DNA of 64,000 nt from Salvia splendens (lineage: Eukaryota; Streptophyta; Magnoliopsida; Lamiales; Lamiaceae), in the NCBI RefSeq assembly GCF_004379255.2, contig NC_056048.1, forward strand, positions 1,302,001 to 1,366,000, in the 5' to 3' direction. Position 1 is the stretch's first letter; each line of letters opens with the position of its first letter. Made by a program: the position numbers and the translations under genes. Shown piece by piece: positions 45,276 through 58,057 of the stretch. Under the pieces are notes generated by a model. That model made no database searches. It had not been told where the DNA came from and saw nothing but the letters and a program-made list of their open reading frames with translations.

Positions 45276-46406
45276 ATGTCCGGAGACGGAAACTCTGGAG
45301 GTGGCGGCTCCGGTGGGTTCGACATCAACGCGTTCGGCGACTAGGGGGCATGTACAATGTCCTGGCAGTGGTTCCAGTTCGTCGACGCCGGGCACCCAGG
45401 GTTCGTCGACGCCGGGGGGTACCAACCACCCCATTTTGATGTGAATGCATACGCCTGTCCCTCCGCCCCGAGGTATTCGCAGGGATTATCCCAGATTCGG
45501 GAGGATTATTCCGTTGAACCCACTCCGGAAGAAGGCCGAGGCGGTGGAAGCTCCAGGGCGGAGGCGGACGAGGAGGAGGAGGAGGATCTAGGCCGGCATC
45601 CGTATAACCCCAAAGAAACGCTGGCGGTGTACAACGCCTGGATTAGCGTCTCGTACGATCCCATCGTCGGGAATCAACAATCCCGGAAGTGCTTCTGGGA
45701 AAAGGTCACCGCGGCCTACCACGAGATTAAGCCGAAGGGGTCCCGCCGCCGCACATATAAGATGCTCCGCGCTCACTTTGACCGAGTCGACAGAGAGGTC
45801 AAAAAATTCTGCGCCATCTACAAGAGTGAAGCGGCTCATTACCAAAACGGAGTCACGGGAGCCGACATTCTGAGGTCGGCTTTGCGAGTCTACTTCGACG
45901 ACACCGCCAAACAATTCAAACATGTCGATGTTTGGGAGGTCGTCAAAGACGAGGAAAGGTGGGCCGACGGTGTCCGGTCCAGCTAGGGCTCGATCTCGAA
46001 GCGCACGAAGCACACGGCGGGTGGCCAATACTCGTCTAGTGAGGGCGGTTCGGGCAGCGCCGCACAAGAGTTTGCCTCGCAGGAGGTTGAGGGCACGACA
46101 GACGATGTCGGGGGGTCCTCCCGTGGGCGCCGTCGGCCGCAAGGGAGAAATGCGGCGAAGGCGGCTAGAGGGAAGAGGGGCCGAGCTGAATCAAGCCATG
46201 CGAGCTCGGGCTCGGGGGCACCCTCGAACTCCCTAATGTCCATGTATATGACCGCCACAATGGCGGACACTTCCCGCATGACGCCTCCCCAATACCAAGC
46301 CTATCTTGTCGGAATTGAGTTTATGCCAAGAGAACTTGGTATTCCGCCTCCAGGTGGCTTTAGTGCACCTCCACCGCCTTCGGGGGATGATTCGCCGGCG
46401 GAGTAG
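45276..46406 (+). pseudogene. PIF/Harbinger ORF1 (Myb/SANT-like DNA-binding) with two in-frame stops
   Basis: ORF1 proteins of this transposon group bind element DNA and help import the transposase; plant annotations often call them 'glutathione S-transferase T3-like' or NAM-associated by mistake. One frame runs 377 codons from the ATG at 45276 to TAG at 46404-46406. It is broken by TAG at 45342-45344 and TAG at 45984-45986. The first part is Gly/Ser-rich. A trihelix/SANT-type region (NAWISVSYDPIVGNQQSRKCFWEKV, YKMLRAHFDRVDREVKKF) covers about residues 125-215. After the second stop the frame continues with KRTKH, a basic Ala/Arg-rich stretch and a proline-rich end. No frameshift. Position 45357 offers a downstream in-frame ATG after the first stop. 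Confidence 0.8.
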
Positions 46407-46746
46407 TTTTTTTTATTTTCTATAAAATTGTATTTTAAATTATGTAATTTTTATTTTTTTAGGATTTTAATTATGTGTTTTTTTTTTTGAATTTTAAGTT
46501 GTATTTTTATTTTATGTTGTAATTTTATTTTATTTAATGAAGTGTGTTTTTATTAATTGAATTTGGTTGGAAATAAAAATAAAAAATGAAATTGAATGAA
46601 TAGTGATTTAAGAGACGTTTAAGGGACGGATAAGAGATGAAGGGTTGCAGTTTCCGTCCCTTAATTAAGAGATGGAGTAAAAAAGTACAGTGGAGCCCAT
46701 GAATAGTAATTTAAGGGACAGATACGAGACAGCGTTGCAGATGGCC

Positions 46747-46990
46747 TTATCAAGTTTATTTACGAGTTCATTGAATTGCGGCTTATTTGCTAATTAATAG
46801 GTCGAGGGTTCGAGTTACCATAGTCGTATGAATAATTCATAAAAACTTTTTAGTTTGAGAGCTTAGTTCATATGTATGTTATCAAGTCTGTTTACGAGCT
46901 CAATGAAGTGTAACTTAGTTGGTAATTAATAGGTCGAGGGTTCGAGTAACCACAACTATGTGTTTAATTTACAAAAACTTCTACGCAGAC
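46747..46990 (+). repeat. Two tandem copies of a tRNA-related, SINE-like sequence (130-bp period)
   Basis: TTATCAAGT-TTTACGAG begins copies at 46747 and 46877. Both contain AATTAATAGGTCGAGGGTTCGAG, with the B-box core GGTTCGAG. The second copy has an A-box-like TAACTTAGTTGGTAA 25 bp earlier. Copies are about 80% alike. Both lack a credible tRNA fold. The Harbinger element inserted exactly at the first TTA. Confidence 0.5.
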
Positions 46991-47024
46991 GTCCACAATA
47001 ATTAGTACAGTATGTTAATATTAA

Positions 47025-47112
47025 TACTTCATTCGTCCCACCAACCATAAGCGAGTCGTATTCGCGTCCCATCTTTGGCAAAATACTCCCTTGTTGTGGG
47101 ACAGATGAAGTA
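47025..47112. mobile_element. Short Stowaway-like MITE, 88 bp
   Basis: TACTTCATTCGTCCCAC at the left and GTGGGACAGATGAAGTA at the right are inverted repeats with two mismatches and TA ends. It lies 350 bp from the 3' end of the receptor kinase gene. Confidence 0.65.
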
Positions 47113-47460
47113 CTTAATTAGGGGTTAATTAAGAGTTAAAAAGGAGAATAAGTAGGGTTAAATAATTACATTAGCTGCGTAATGATATTAACAATCTCTC
47201 TGCTTGTAACATAATATAATTAGAAACACCAATAGCACATAAACCCATGTTGTTGTTAATATAAATCAAATCAGAAACTAATGACTCAAATTATTATTAG
47301 CAATGAATCGATTCTAGCTAGTAATCCACCTTTACAAATCAACATCAGAGTGGTTGCATCCTCCTACACTCCCATCTTCTTCCTATATCAAAGTTAAATA
47401 AAACTCAATAACTACCAAAATAATAGTACAAAATCATACACATTGCTAAAGAAATCTACC

Positions 47461-50400
47461 TCAACAATAATCCTCTCCATCCAGAGGAGTTTCTGATGTT
47501 GGAGACGCGACCGAATCCGCGGCTCCATCCCTCGCATCAACGAGCATGGCGATCACCTCCCTCATATTCGGCCTATTCAGAGGCGAGGTGCTGGTGCAGA
47601 ACAACGCGATCTTGAGAACCAAGAACATCTCATTAGTAGTCCTCTTAGCACCTAGATCAATACGCTGATCGAAAATCTCAGACGCCGTATCCAGCTTGTG
47701 CATCGACCTCCTCACCCACGTCACTAGGTCCCCGCCCTGCTCCAGTGGCTGCACGGGCGACTTCCCCGTCACTAGCTCTAGTAGAACCACCCCAAAACTG
47801 TAGATGTCACACTTCTCAGTCACCTTCATTGTGTAGGCATATTCTGAGACAGTGTTTAAACACGTTAAACGAGCGGTTCTAGTGAAATCAGTTGGCATCA
47901 CAAAACATATCAATCTTGATATTGAGTCAGGAACTGATATTCATAGATCAGCGAACTAATATGTTTTGTGATGTCAACTGATATAGTTATGCGTTCTGAC
48001 TTTAAGAAAAGTTCTAAACGAACAATCTCCTACTATGATAAATGCTAAAATTAGACAAATATTATAATGTGCGACAAAAAAATATTTTACCAGGAGCAAT
48101 GTATCCATATGATCCAGCAACAGCAGACATAGATTTAGAGTAGGTGAAGTCCACCAGCTTAGCCAAGCCGAAATCGCCTACATGAGCCTCGAAGTACTCA
48201 TCGAGCAAGATGTTGTTGGACTTGATGTCGCGGTGTATGATCTGAGGCTTGCAGTCGTAGTGCAGATAGCAGAGCCCCTCTGCAGCACCGAGAGCAATCC
48301 TGTAGCGCGCGTCCCAGTCCAGCATCGTCGCTGTCTCGTCTCCGTGTAGTATCTCGCCAAGGCTCCCGTTGGGCATGTAGTGGTACAAGATGAGGTTGCT
48401 GTCCTGATGGTAACAGAAGCCGTACAGCTTCACGATGTTCTTGTGCCTAATTGTCCCTAGAGTCGATATCTCAGCGCGGAAGCTGCTGTCGCCTCCTTCC
48501 CCGCGCGACTTCAGCTTCTTAACTGCAATGATCTCACCATCAGCCATGACGGCCTTGTAGACCACGCCACAGGCGCCCTTCCCGACAACTGCTGCTTCAG
48601 AGAAATTTCCCGTGGCTTCGACTAGGTCCTGATAGTTGAAGCCCTGCTTGGGGTAGTAGTATCCATCTAATTCATCCTCCCTGATTTGGTCATCGAGTGA
48701 GGCGAAGGAAGGCCCCGGACGCCTCATGATCCAGCAAACAACAATGATGAAAACTAAGGAGACGATACCGATGCAAAAGGAAACAATGCTGATGATTCTC
48801 TCTTTCGCTGAGCCATCCTCAAACCAGCTCCGGCTTGGGGTAGATGGCGTTTGATCCGAATGGCAGTGGCTCTGGCCGACCACGCATAGTCCGTTGTTTC
48901 CAACGAAGTTACTAGCATCCATCTTCTGGAAAGTCGGCGTGTTAGGCACCACTCCGGATAGACGGTTGTTAGAGAGGTTGCATTGGTTGAGGCTCCTCAG
49001 TCCTCCTATCGAGGTAGGGATTTCGCCACTGAGCTCGTTGTCGTTCAGGCAGAGAATCTCGAGCATCTGTAGGCTCCCGAGGCTGCTCGGGATCAAGCCA
49101 CTGAGATTGTTGTGGCTCATGTTGAGAGCAATCTGAAGAGCTGTGAGTTGGCTTAGCTCAACAGGAATGCTCCCTGATAACAAATTTCCTCCCATTTGCA
49201 GCTCAGTTAACCTCACTAAACCACCTACGCTCCCGGGAATCGAGCCTGTCAATCTGTTATCGGATAGCTTGAGCAATTCGAGCTTCACTAGCGAGCCGAG
49301 TTTGTCAGGAACAGGGCCAGTGAACAGGTTGCTGCTAAGATCAAGCCTCTCTAGCTTTACACAATTCCCCAACTCTTCCGGGATGCTACCAATCAACTGG
49401 TTGAACGAGACGTTGAATGCAGCGAGCTTCACAAGATTCCCTATCTCAGGAAGAATGTGGCCAATGAAATGGTTGTGTGACAGCAGGAGCCTCTCTATGC
49501 TGCTGAAGTTCCCAATTTCCGGAGGGATAAGCCCTGAGAATCGATTTTGGTGAAGCTCGAGCGCTGAGAGGTTCTGAAGCTTGGTATACTCAACAGAGAG
49601 ACTTCCAGTGAGTAAGTTGTCTCCTAACATAAGCTGATCAAGTGACTTGCAAGTTTTTAGGCCATGGGGAATGTTTCCAGACAACCGGTTCGATCCAAGG
49701 CTGAGAAAATTCAGCTTCTGATATCGACATATATGCGGAGGGATGCTGCCTATGAGATTATTCTTGGAGAGGTTAATGATTGAGATGTTGGATTTGTATC
49801 CAAGAAGTGGAGGGATTACACCACTGAGATGATTGTTGAAGAGCTGAATGTCTTTCAAGAAAACGAGGTTTTGAAACGCTAACAGGATCGAACCAGTTAA
49901 GTTGTTTATGGACAGATCCAGCCTCTTCAGCTGGTGCAACTCCCCTAACTCAATGGGAATCTCTCCCTCAAGGTGATTCTCAAAGAGGTAAAGGAGCTCA
50001 AGCTTGGACACCCGAGCAAACTCTCTCGGGATTACCCCCGTCAGTTTATTCTCAGAGAGATCAATCTCAACTGCATTTGAACAGTTGGTTAGCTCAACTG
50101 GGATGCTCCCATTCAACTGATTTGTGTAAAGGTACAGCCTTTTTAACACGGGCAGCTTCCCGATCTCTCGTGGGAGGGCTCCTGTCAACTGGTTCCCGTT
50201 CATCGCCAACAACTCCAAGCTAGTGAAGTTACCTATGTCAGGAGGGATCTCACCACTAAACAGATTGTTCCAAAGAATCACAGTGGTTAAAAACTTGAGG
50301 CTTTGAAGCTGAGAAGGGAAAGGGCCTTCTAGCTTATTCTCAGCTAAACCTAACATAGTTAGCCTCTCACATTCACTGATCTCAACAGGGAGAGGGCCAG

Positions 50401-50995
50401 AGAGGAGATTTCTCCCAGCCCTGATGATCCTAAGCCTCTTCAACTGGCCTATCGACGAAGGGATCTCGCTGGTTAGGTTGTTACTATACACCACAAGCTC
50501 CTCAAGAAAAGGAAGGCTGCCAATCTCATGAGGGATTCCTCCAAAGAGATAGTTCTCACAGAGGTACATCTTTGTGAGGGATGCGATGGCGCAGAGGTGA
50601 GACGGGAACTCAGAGTGGAGGCGATTCGTGCAGAGGTCCAACACTTGGAGGGCTTTGAAGGAGCTGAAATTGGAAGGGATTGGGCCAGAGATGAGGTTTT
50701 TGGAGAGGTTGAAGATGGTTAGGTGTGGGAGTTTGCTAATGGAGGAGGAGAGATTGCCAGATAAGTTGAAGCCACTGAGATTCATAGCAACAACAGTGTT
50801 GTTTGAGATACAGTCTATACCTTTCCATTTGCAAGGGTTGGAATCTAATGGATTCCAGCTTTGGAGATTGAGGTAAGGATCAGTGAGGGAGTTCTTGAAT
50901 TCTAGAAGAATGTTTCCCTCTTCATTCAATGATTGGACAGAAACAATTAAGCAGCAAAACATTATTGTCAAATTCAAAATCTTGTTTCCTCCCAT
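47461..50995 (-). CDS. LRR receptor-like kinase, subfamily XI
   Basis: Plasma-membrane receptor kinase related to Arabidopsis At1g17230 and neighbours; subfamily XI members bind small secreted peptides, but the ligand is unknown. Two exons, 50995-48091 and 47843-47461, join inside the Glu codon of APEY and give 1,095 residues. Order: signal peptide (1-22, [14 protein letters not shown]), N-terminal cap with [17 protein letters not shown], about two dozen LRRs (about 65-690), a Cys pair (CVVGQSHC), one membrane helix (about 732-755, [19 protein letters not shown]), and a kinase with [11 protein letters not shown] (about 797), VKKLK (about 823), HRDIKSNN (RD-type, about 918), DFGLAK (about 941) and APEYAY. 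An upstream in-frame ATG at 51067 crosses a probable leader-intron acceptor (TTTTGTTTCAG at about 51014) and is not used. The intron sits in the activation segment, as in relatives. Intact. Confidence 0.94.
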
Positions 50996-51760
50996 CACTG
51001 GAAAAAGAGGGCCTGAAACAAAACAACACAACACAAAATTAAAACAGGGAAAATTCAAGAAACACAATATAGCATATGTTGGGATTACTTACAGTTACAG
51101 ATAGAAATGGAGCTAAATGATCTGACAAGAATTCAAGAATTGGGAGTGCCCTGCATTGTAAGCTTCATAAAAAACATGATTCATGAATAGAAAAAAAAAG
51201 GCAATAATTCATGATCTTGTGAGCCATAAAGCAAGCAGAAAGGGGGAGAAGTTCAAAAGGGGAAGGAAAGGCCTTGAGCCAATTACAGTTGAGATAAATG
51301 TGGAAATTAAATATCCATATAAATAAGTGCTACTAGAAGAGATAAGTCACATTAAAGGTGAATGGAATTGATTGACAAGGCAAGAAGCAGGAGATGAACC
51401 AAGAAAGTCACAATCTAGGGCATGAGAGGAATGAAAAGGGTCAACTACAAAGCCTCACAAAAAGCAGCCAAAATGTGGTGCATGTGAGCTCTGAAGCTCC
51501 ACAATCAGCCTCTCCCTCTCTCTCTCTAAAATTGAGGGATTCATCATTTCAATTCTCTCCATTATTGGTGGAGGGAGGGAGATGGGACGTGGGAATACTA
51601 GGATTACAATCTTTGGCCATTGAGTTTTGGGGGTAAAGATTGGATTTTTATTTATATTTTTTAAAGATTTTTGAAAGAGAGTTCTAATTTGGAGTGTTGT
51701 GGGAGTGATGGGATTGAATTGGGTGATGATTTGCAGCAAGACTATGGAGGGTTTGTGGAG
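50996..51760 (-). promoter_or_regulatory. Leader and promoter region of the receptor kinase
   Basis: On the minus strand a pyrimidine-rich tract ending TTTCAG at about 51014 marks a leader intron. Further upstream a GA-rich run (51520-51535) and GGAGGGAGAT motifs resemble plant leader or GAGA-type promoter sequence. No TATA box could be chosen with confidence. Confidence 0.4.
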
Positions 51761-54700
51761 GGAAGGTGGGTTAGTGGGATGGTGATGACTGAATTCAAGC
51801 TTACCTTTTTCTTTCTATTTTTTTGCCTACTTTTTTTCTTTCTAGTATTTTTTTGCCTACTTTTTTCTGACTTTCAGTGTTTGCCTGTTGGGTTTGGCAA
51901 CCTTGGAAAATTCTGTCCTCACACCACAATTAAAATTCTTCTTGTTTTTCTATCTTCCTCTACTGTCAATAATCTTGATAATTAACCACGGAAAATATAG
52001 TACAAAATCGGTAAAATTAACTATTATTCGTGAAAAATGAGTCTTGCAATCATGCCGTTCTGTTTAAACACTTTCTTTGTCTACCGTCAGTAATAGTTGT
52101 CTGAACGATACTGAGTTTTATAATATAAAATTGATAAAATTAAGTGGTTGGAGTATTGATTATTGTTGGTGAAAAATGAGTTTTGTCTTACTAGAGATAT
52201 AAATTTATCTTAAATAGAAGGGGACAATTTTAGTTGACGGATTGAAGTAGAAAAAAACATGATTTTGTGGACTAAGGAGAATTATTGACTGATGATATGA
52301 GAATATAGAGGAAGATATAATTTGAAAATAAAGAGAAAAAAATTGTATACTTGTCAACGGTTGTTTGGCAAACTTGCCGCCAAAAAAAACGGTTGTGAAA
52401 GAATATAATTTTGGACTTAATTAGTGGAGTTTGAATTGAAATTGAAGGTGGTAGATTCTGATAAGGTTAATTAATTGGAGGTAAGTTCATTACTTGTTAT
52501 TGAATTTTGATTTGTCCATAATTTATAAAATTAGTGTTTAAGTACAGTATTAAGTTTTTATAAATTATAGACAAAAGCTAAAAAAAATCACTAATAATTA
52601 GTGAATTTACTGTCAATAAATTAATCATATATTATCATAAATTGAGCATAGATGATGTTTCATTGCTTCGTAGAAGGCTTTTTATTTTGTCAATATTAGT
52701 GATAATAAGATATTCGTGCGTCGAATTTCAATTCAATGCCAATCCAAACATTTGGCAGTTCTAACTCTTTATAATTAAAAAATACAGATATACTGGTTGA
52801 CAATAAATAAATAGTAGAATTTGTATTTATATAAAAATATCCCAATTGGATAAGAGAAAAATGACATTATACGTTGTCAATTAGTAGTAGGGTAATAGGA
52901 GTATTATATATTATTTCATGGAACACTGCAATGTAATCAGAGCATTGATACTAAAATGTTAGAATCATAGTAAGAATTAATCTTTTCTACTCGAATCCAG
53001 CCTACATTCAATTTTTTCATAACAATAATAGTTTTCATTAGAATTTTATTTTCCGAAAATACAAAGATAAATAACTGCCAGTTTGATTCATCAGACTTCT
53101 CTAAGTTTCGAGTAAAATCAACATTACTCGATTCAGTTACTCTGGGGTATAGCAATTTATGCTGCTTCACGAGTGAGAGACAAAAGTGACTTGGTCGTGT
53201 AGGGTTTTAGGGACTTATAGTCTTTACTCTTAAAATTTGGGATTTTGGTATCTGAATCGACTGAATAGAAAAAACTGAAATTTGCTAAAAAAATTAATTC
53301 GAATGAAAAAAAATTCCAAAACAATTAAATTAGATTCTAAATTTCAATTTGTTTGGTATTTTGTGGATTGAATTGGGCCAATTTGGAAAGTCAAAACCCA
53401 ACCCCACCTCTACTAGAAGCTAATGGTCTACAAATGTCCACTTTCAACAAATTCAAAATTTAATGCAACTATTCGAATATAATTGATAATTCTGATTTCT
53501 CAATGATGCTTACGTGCCATTATTTTTTATTAAATACGAGAAAGTTACACGAAAATTAATTAATTAAATTTTGACAAATAGAACGTCTGACTTTAACATA
53601 TGATACTAGTAATTACCAATTTACCATTCATATTTAAAAACTACTACATATTTATGTCGATAATTTAGATATCGGGCCTTGGCGACAGCCTCGGGCCCAA
53701 GAATTAGAAGCCCAACAATTAAAAATAATTTTATAGAGATTTTGAGGGGCAGCTTTTAATACTATGAAAATGTTTTTTTATTGAAAATGAGGGATCTACT
53801 TAATTATTTTTCAGCAACTAGTGACTTTCATAAGATAAATGACTTTTTTTATAGTTTCGCCCCAAATTTGTTTTTTGTCAGAAACTGTCCCATTTGAGTG
53901 TAAATACAATATTCATTCCACTATTGGTGAAAGAACACAAATAAAATAAAATAAGGAAAAATTGACATTCAACTCATAAAATTTTGATTTTGTATCAATT
54001 CTGTAATTTTCCTATCCTGCAAACTCGACCATAATTTTGTAAAAATTTGCAGTTATCCCACTATCCGACACGAGTTTTAATGTAAAATTAGTAAAGTAAG
54101 AGATAAGTAGAGAGAAAAAATAATTAAAGTATTATTAGTGAAGAATGAATCTCATCTCATTAGAGAGAAAAAACTTTCTAAAATTGAAAAGAGCATATTC
54201 TTGTGGGACAGACTAACAAGGAAAGATTGTTTATTCTTGTGCGACAGATTAAAAAGGAAAGAGTGTTTATTCTTGTGGGACGGGGGAGTAAATAACTACT
54301 TATATTATTATGGGGTTTCATAACTTACTAGTTACTAGTAAAGCTATATCAACACTAATAAAACTCTAATAAAGCTATATCAGAAAATGGGATTGAAACT
54401 CTAATAAAGCTATATTAATTTAGATAACAAATTTTCTGATGAACATTATTTTTCAAAAACCATCACCAAATAGGCAAATACTCCATATATAATATTCAAT
54501 AATATCAGTAGTTATTTAGTACTATATTAATTTACGTAAAAGAAGTGTTGTTAATATATATGGAAAAGTGTGAATTCTGATATAATCTTATAAATCCAAA
54601 TGTCGACTAATAAAGGAAAAGTCGGCAATTAGTTTCTCAGACGATATTATTACATGGTTTTGAAGAAGCCAACTATTTCGACTTCTGAATATCGTTAATC

Positions 54701-56230
54701 ATTAAAACACGACTAAAAATAACCACTAATTACATTCAAAGTATATAGTTATTTGGTAAATTTCTTAAAATAAAAAAAAATCATCAATGCAGAAGCTGCC
54801 GACATTATTAAATACATAATATTTTTTATAGTAGTAATAGAAATAACTAAGATTTCAAATTTGAATATACACAATATATGAATCTCCAATTCAAATTTTC
54901 AATTGTTGAATTGTTTTGCTAATATCATGTTATGTCAAAAGAAGTTACATGAAGAAGTAATATGAAAATAGTAAAAGCAAAATAATTATCCTTTAAGAAA
55001 TTGAAAATATAATGATTAATTAAGTTGATCGAGTGGAAAATCAAATAAGTCCAAGCTTATTATACCGTATTTAAGTAAGTAGTAGGTTATTGTTATAATC
55101 ATAATTATAACAAACAAAAGAAACATGCAATATTAGCAAAATAAATAAATATAATTATAGGGGCGTTGTGTTATACTCTAACTCATTCTTAAATTGTTAA
55201 CTACAACTAAATTATATGCATTGAATTATTAGATCAAGACACAAGATTATTTAGCCACGGATATCAATACAGTGCAAAAAAATATCAATTAAAGGTATTA
55301 ATGTCAATTAACAAAAAAATAGTTATAACTAATTTTTTATTAATTGACATTAAAATATCTCAAAACTTTAAATGAGTATAACTACCACTATTCCAGCTAT
55401 CTGTTAACAATGGTAAACAAAATCTATATATCTATAGAGTCGGAATAATATCACACACTATATTATAAACATATATCTTGATCAGACAGAAAAAATTTGT
55501 ACATACATAAAATTTGAAAATTTATGATTTATGCACAAATCATAGAAGGATTATTTTTGCAGTTTGGCTATATTTGTTTTGCCGTTTACTCCTCAAAATT
55601 TGGCACTCCCACTAATTTGGATTCAATCAACATGAATTATTAACAAATAAAAGTGAAAATCAAATGATGAAAACATTATATACATAATTGAGTGGAGTAT
55701 ATTATTGTTCATGATTGAAAAATTAAACTAAATTAGCATTGAAATTAAAATATCAAGAGTGGGAACTAATAATTTGGTATAGTGGATCTCAATTATTGCT
55801 ATTTTATGCATAGCACTTACCTAATTCTGAAATTTGATTAAATAAATCATACTATTGGATTTTGGTTGGTTGTTTCATTTTGGCATATATGATATCTATA
55901 TAATAAATTATATTGGCCTTTTTCTTGGTTGTTATGATAAGTTGATCACTATAGATGACAAGCATACTTGATCTACTATTAGTATAATATTTCAGGATCA
56001 TGTCATCTATTTTCAAATCTACAAATCACGTGTTTTATTGCAGCATTAACATGAATTCATGTCATTATCATCATTGAATAATGAAATAAATATTAGACAA
56101 ATATTTGAGTAGCTAAGATATACTCCATTCTTTAACAAAATATATAATATTCATGATTGATTCACGTTAAATAAGTCCAACACAATGGTTCACAAATGTG
56201 AGAGATCAATCAAGAAAGTTTGCAAATAAA
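51761..56230. other. Gene-empty AT-rich spacer, 4.5 kb
   Basis: Only short random ORFs occur. Apart from a three-unit 36-bp repeat at 54200-54290 I found no element with defined ends. The last 300 bp lie upstream of the GST pseudogene. Confidence 0.5.
54200..54290. repeat. 36-bp tandem repeat ending in a Stowaway-type terminus
   Basis: CTTGTGGGACAGA starts units at 54200, 54236 and 54272; the third ends CTTGTGGGACGGGGGAGTA, like a Stowaway right end. The left end of that MITE could not be found, so this is probably a decayed MITE whose terminus was tandemly copied. Confidence 0.5.
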
Positions 56231-57598
56231 ATGAGTGGTGGTGATGAGTGGATTTTGATAGATTTTTGGTCAAGCATGTTTGGATCAAGGGTTAGGATTG
56301 CACTTGCGGAGAAAGGGATTGTTTATGAGAGAAGGGAAGAAGATTTTCCTAAGAAAAGCCGGCTTTTGTTGGAGATGAATCCGACTTACCACAAAATCCC
56401 GGTTCTGATTCACAACGGCAACCCTATTTGCGAGTTTTGGAACATTGTGCAGTATATCGATGAAGTATGTTGCTTCGAGCCGTTTCTCCTTCCTTGTGAT
56501 CCTTATGAGGGAGCTCAGACGAGGTTTTGGGCTCATTTCATTGACCACAAGGTCCTCTCTCTATCTCTAAATAGTCGATCAACGATGGGTTTAATCTGTC
56601 ACTAAGTAGCGGCGAATTTTCTTATTATTGTTGTTGCATGCATGGGCCATCCTAGAAATTTGTTTTATTTTCCTATGCTTTATTGTGATGATATAAGCTT
56701 TTGCACAGGGATTCGCACAAAATATCAAAAATTCAATCATGTTATATGAATATAAAAGAAGTTTTTTTTTTTAGTTTGGTAGAGGCTTAAGCTCGTCCTT
56801 GCTTTTATGTGTGTCTGTTGGTGTGCGTATGGCAAAAACACAAAGGTGGATCTAGGAAACATGCGATGTATAACAGACGAAAAACAGAAGTGAACCCTAA
56901 ATTGAAGGGTTGAGATGGAGTTGCAGCATCGTGGATCGGCGGCAACTCCAATAGCCGAAACTGGTGGGATAGGTTAATCCCCTGCCCTACTTGGGCCCAT
57001 CGTTGCAAAAAGCATATCGTGTTTACGCCCATCGCTAACCTCATTGACAGAAAATATCAGCCATTAAACTTTTATAGCGACAAAGGATTTAGATTATGAA
57101 AAACGAAAAATATGTCACTAATCTTTTTTTTCTTTTCTTTTCTTTTCTTTTGTACCGTCTCTTTGATCAGTCTCTGATGATCTGTGTTTGGGTTGATGGC
57201 AGCTACACTCCGCGAGTATATAGACGATGTTGTACGAGACGAAGGAAGAGTTGGAGGCTGCCGAGAAGGAGATGGTCGAGCACCTGAAATTACTCCAAGA
57301 TGAGCTTGGTGAGAAGGCTTATTTTGGAGGGGAGGAAGTGGGATATCTGGATGTGATTTTAGGTGGATTTTGCACCTGGTTTTCCATATATCAAGACATG
57401 GGAAGCTTCAGCATCCTTGATGAGCTCCTTAAGCTCATGGCCTGGGCTCACTGATGCATGGAGAGCCGGACCTTCTCCGAATCTCTCTCCAACCCTGACC
57501 GGCTTCACGATCTCATGCATGATCAGAAGACGCAAGGGCATCAAATGAATTCATGGATCAATCTGTATTGGTGCAGTGCTGTTGGTGTTATAGAATAA
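56231..57598 (+). pseudogene. Tau-class glutathione S-transferase pseudogene
   Basis: Two-exon tau GST layout: exon 1 56231-56551 (107 codons) and exon 2 from 57203. Exon 1 is intact and has the thioredoxin-like fold with the catalytic Ser in DFWSSMFGSRVRIALAEKG and the glutathione-site NPTYHKIPVLIHNG. QVQ-type ESxxIxxYID is changed to EFWNIVQYID. Exon 2 has TAG at 57221-57223 soon after its start and TGA at 57452-57454, where AWAH-(Arg)-CMESRTFSESL would be expected. The frame otherwise continues through DRLHDLMHDQK to TAA at 57596-57598. The second stop looks like a CGA to TGA transition. The first stop could be avoided by a different acceptor, the second could not. Convergent with UBP25. 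Confidence 0.8.
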
Positions 57599-58057
57599 AA
57601 AACTCAATACTAGTTACTTAGGGTTTATCTTTGTGGGTGTGGGAAAATGGGGATAAATCTGAACCATTCAATCCAAGCTTACAAGGTTTGTGTTATGATC
57701 AGTTCAAGAATACCTCAAACTTTGCTTCTTCATTGCATTTATATGTATTCAAAACTGGTAATGGCAAAAAGAATATTGTACAAAGATTGTATTGTGTGCC
57801 TTCTCCAATGCCCTCTCTCTCTCTCTCTGCACCAACGGTGCAGCTGCGCCGTCTCATCAAGACTTACCTAACTCGGCAACCAGGTTATCTAAGTTTGCAT
57901 CCGAGAAATATTTACAAGCATATTGATCGAATGGGAACAGATCACACTCTCGTTAAAACTGCTGCAATACAAAATGGGAAACAAACATTATGCATATGAT
58001 AATATGGGCCTAGTTGTTTCAGACATTGAAGTGCAAAGCATACCATGTCTTACTCGG
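57599..58057. other. Intergenic 3' region between convergent GST pseudogene and UBP25
   Basis: Presumably 3' UTR of UBP25 on the minus strand. A CT microsatellite lies at about 57810-57825. The plus-strand ORF here has no family resemblance. Confidence 0.45.

Larger units (their letters stand above)
44885..46746 (+). mobile_element. PIF/Harbinger-like non-autonomous element, 1,862 bp
   Basis: Flanked by TTA at 44882-44884 and 46747-46749, the classic 3-bp PIF/Harbinger target duplication. The ends are GGCCACCCACAACGC and, inverted, GGCCATCTGCAACGC (12 of 15 identical). The left 200 bp are GC-rich, the rest AT-rich apart from one ORF1-type coding region. There is no transposase gene. A TATA box (TATAAATA, 45171-45178) precedes the coding region. 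Confidence 0.85.

Noticed and set aside
50996..51067. N-terminal extension of the receptor kinase to an ATG at 51067
   Set aside because: It crosses a pyrimidine-rich tract ending in AG; starting at 50995 gives a clean signal peptide.
57631..57999. Plus-strand 122-codon ORF after the GST pseudogene
   Set aside because: No ATG at the start, no family resemblance, antisense to the probable UBP25 3' UTR.
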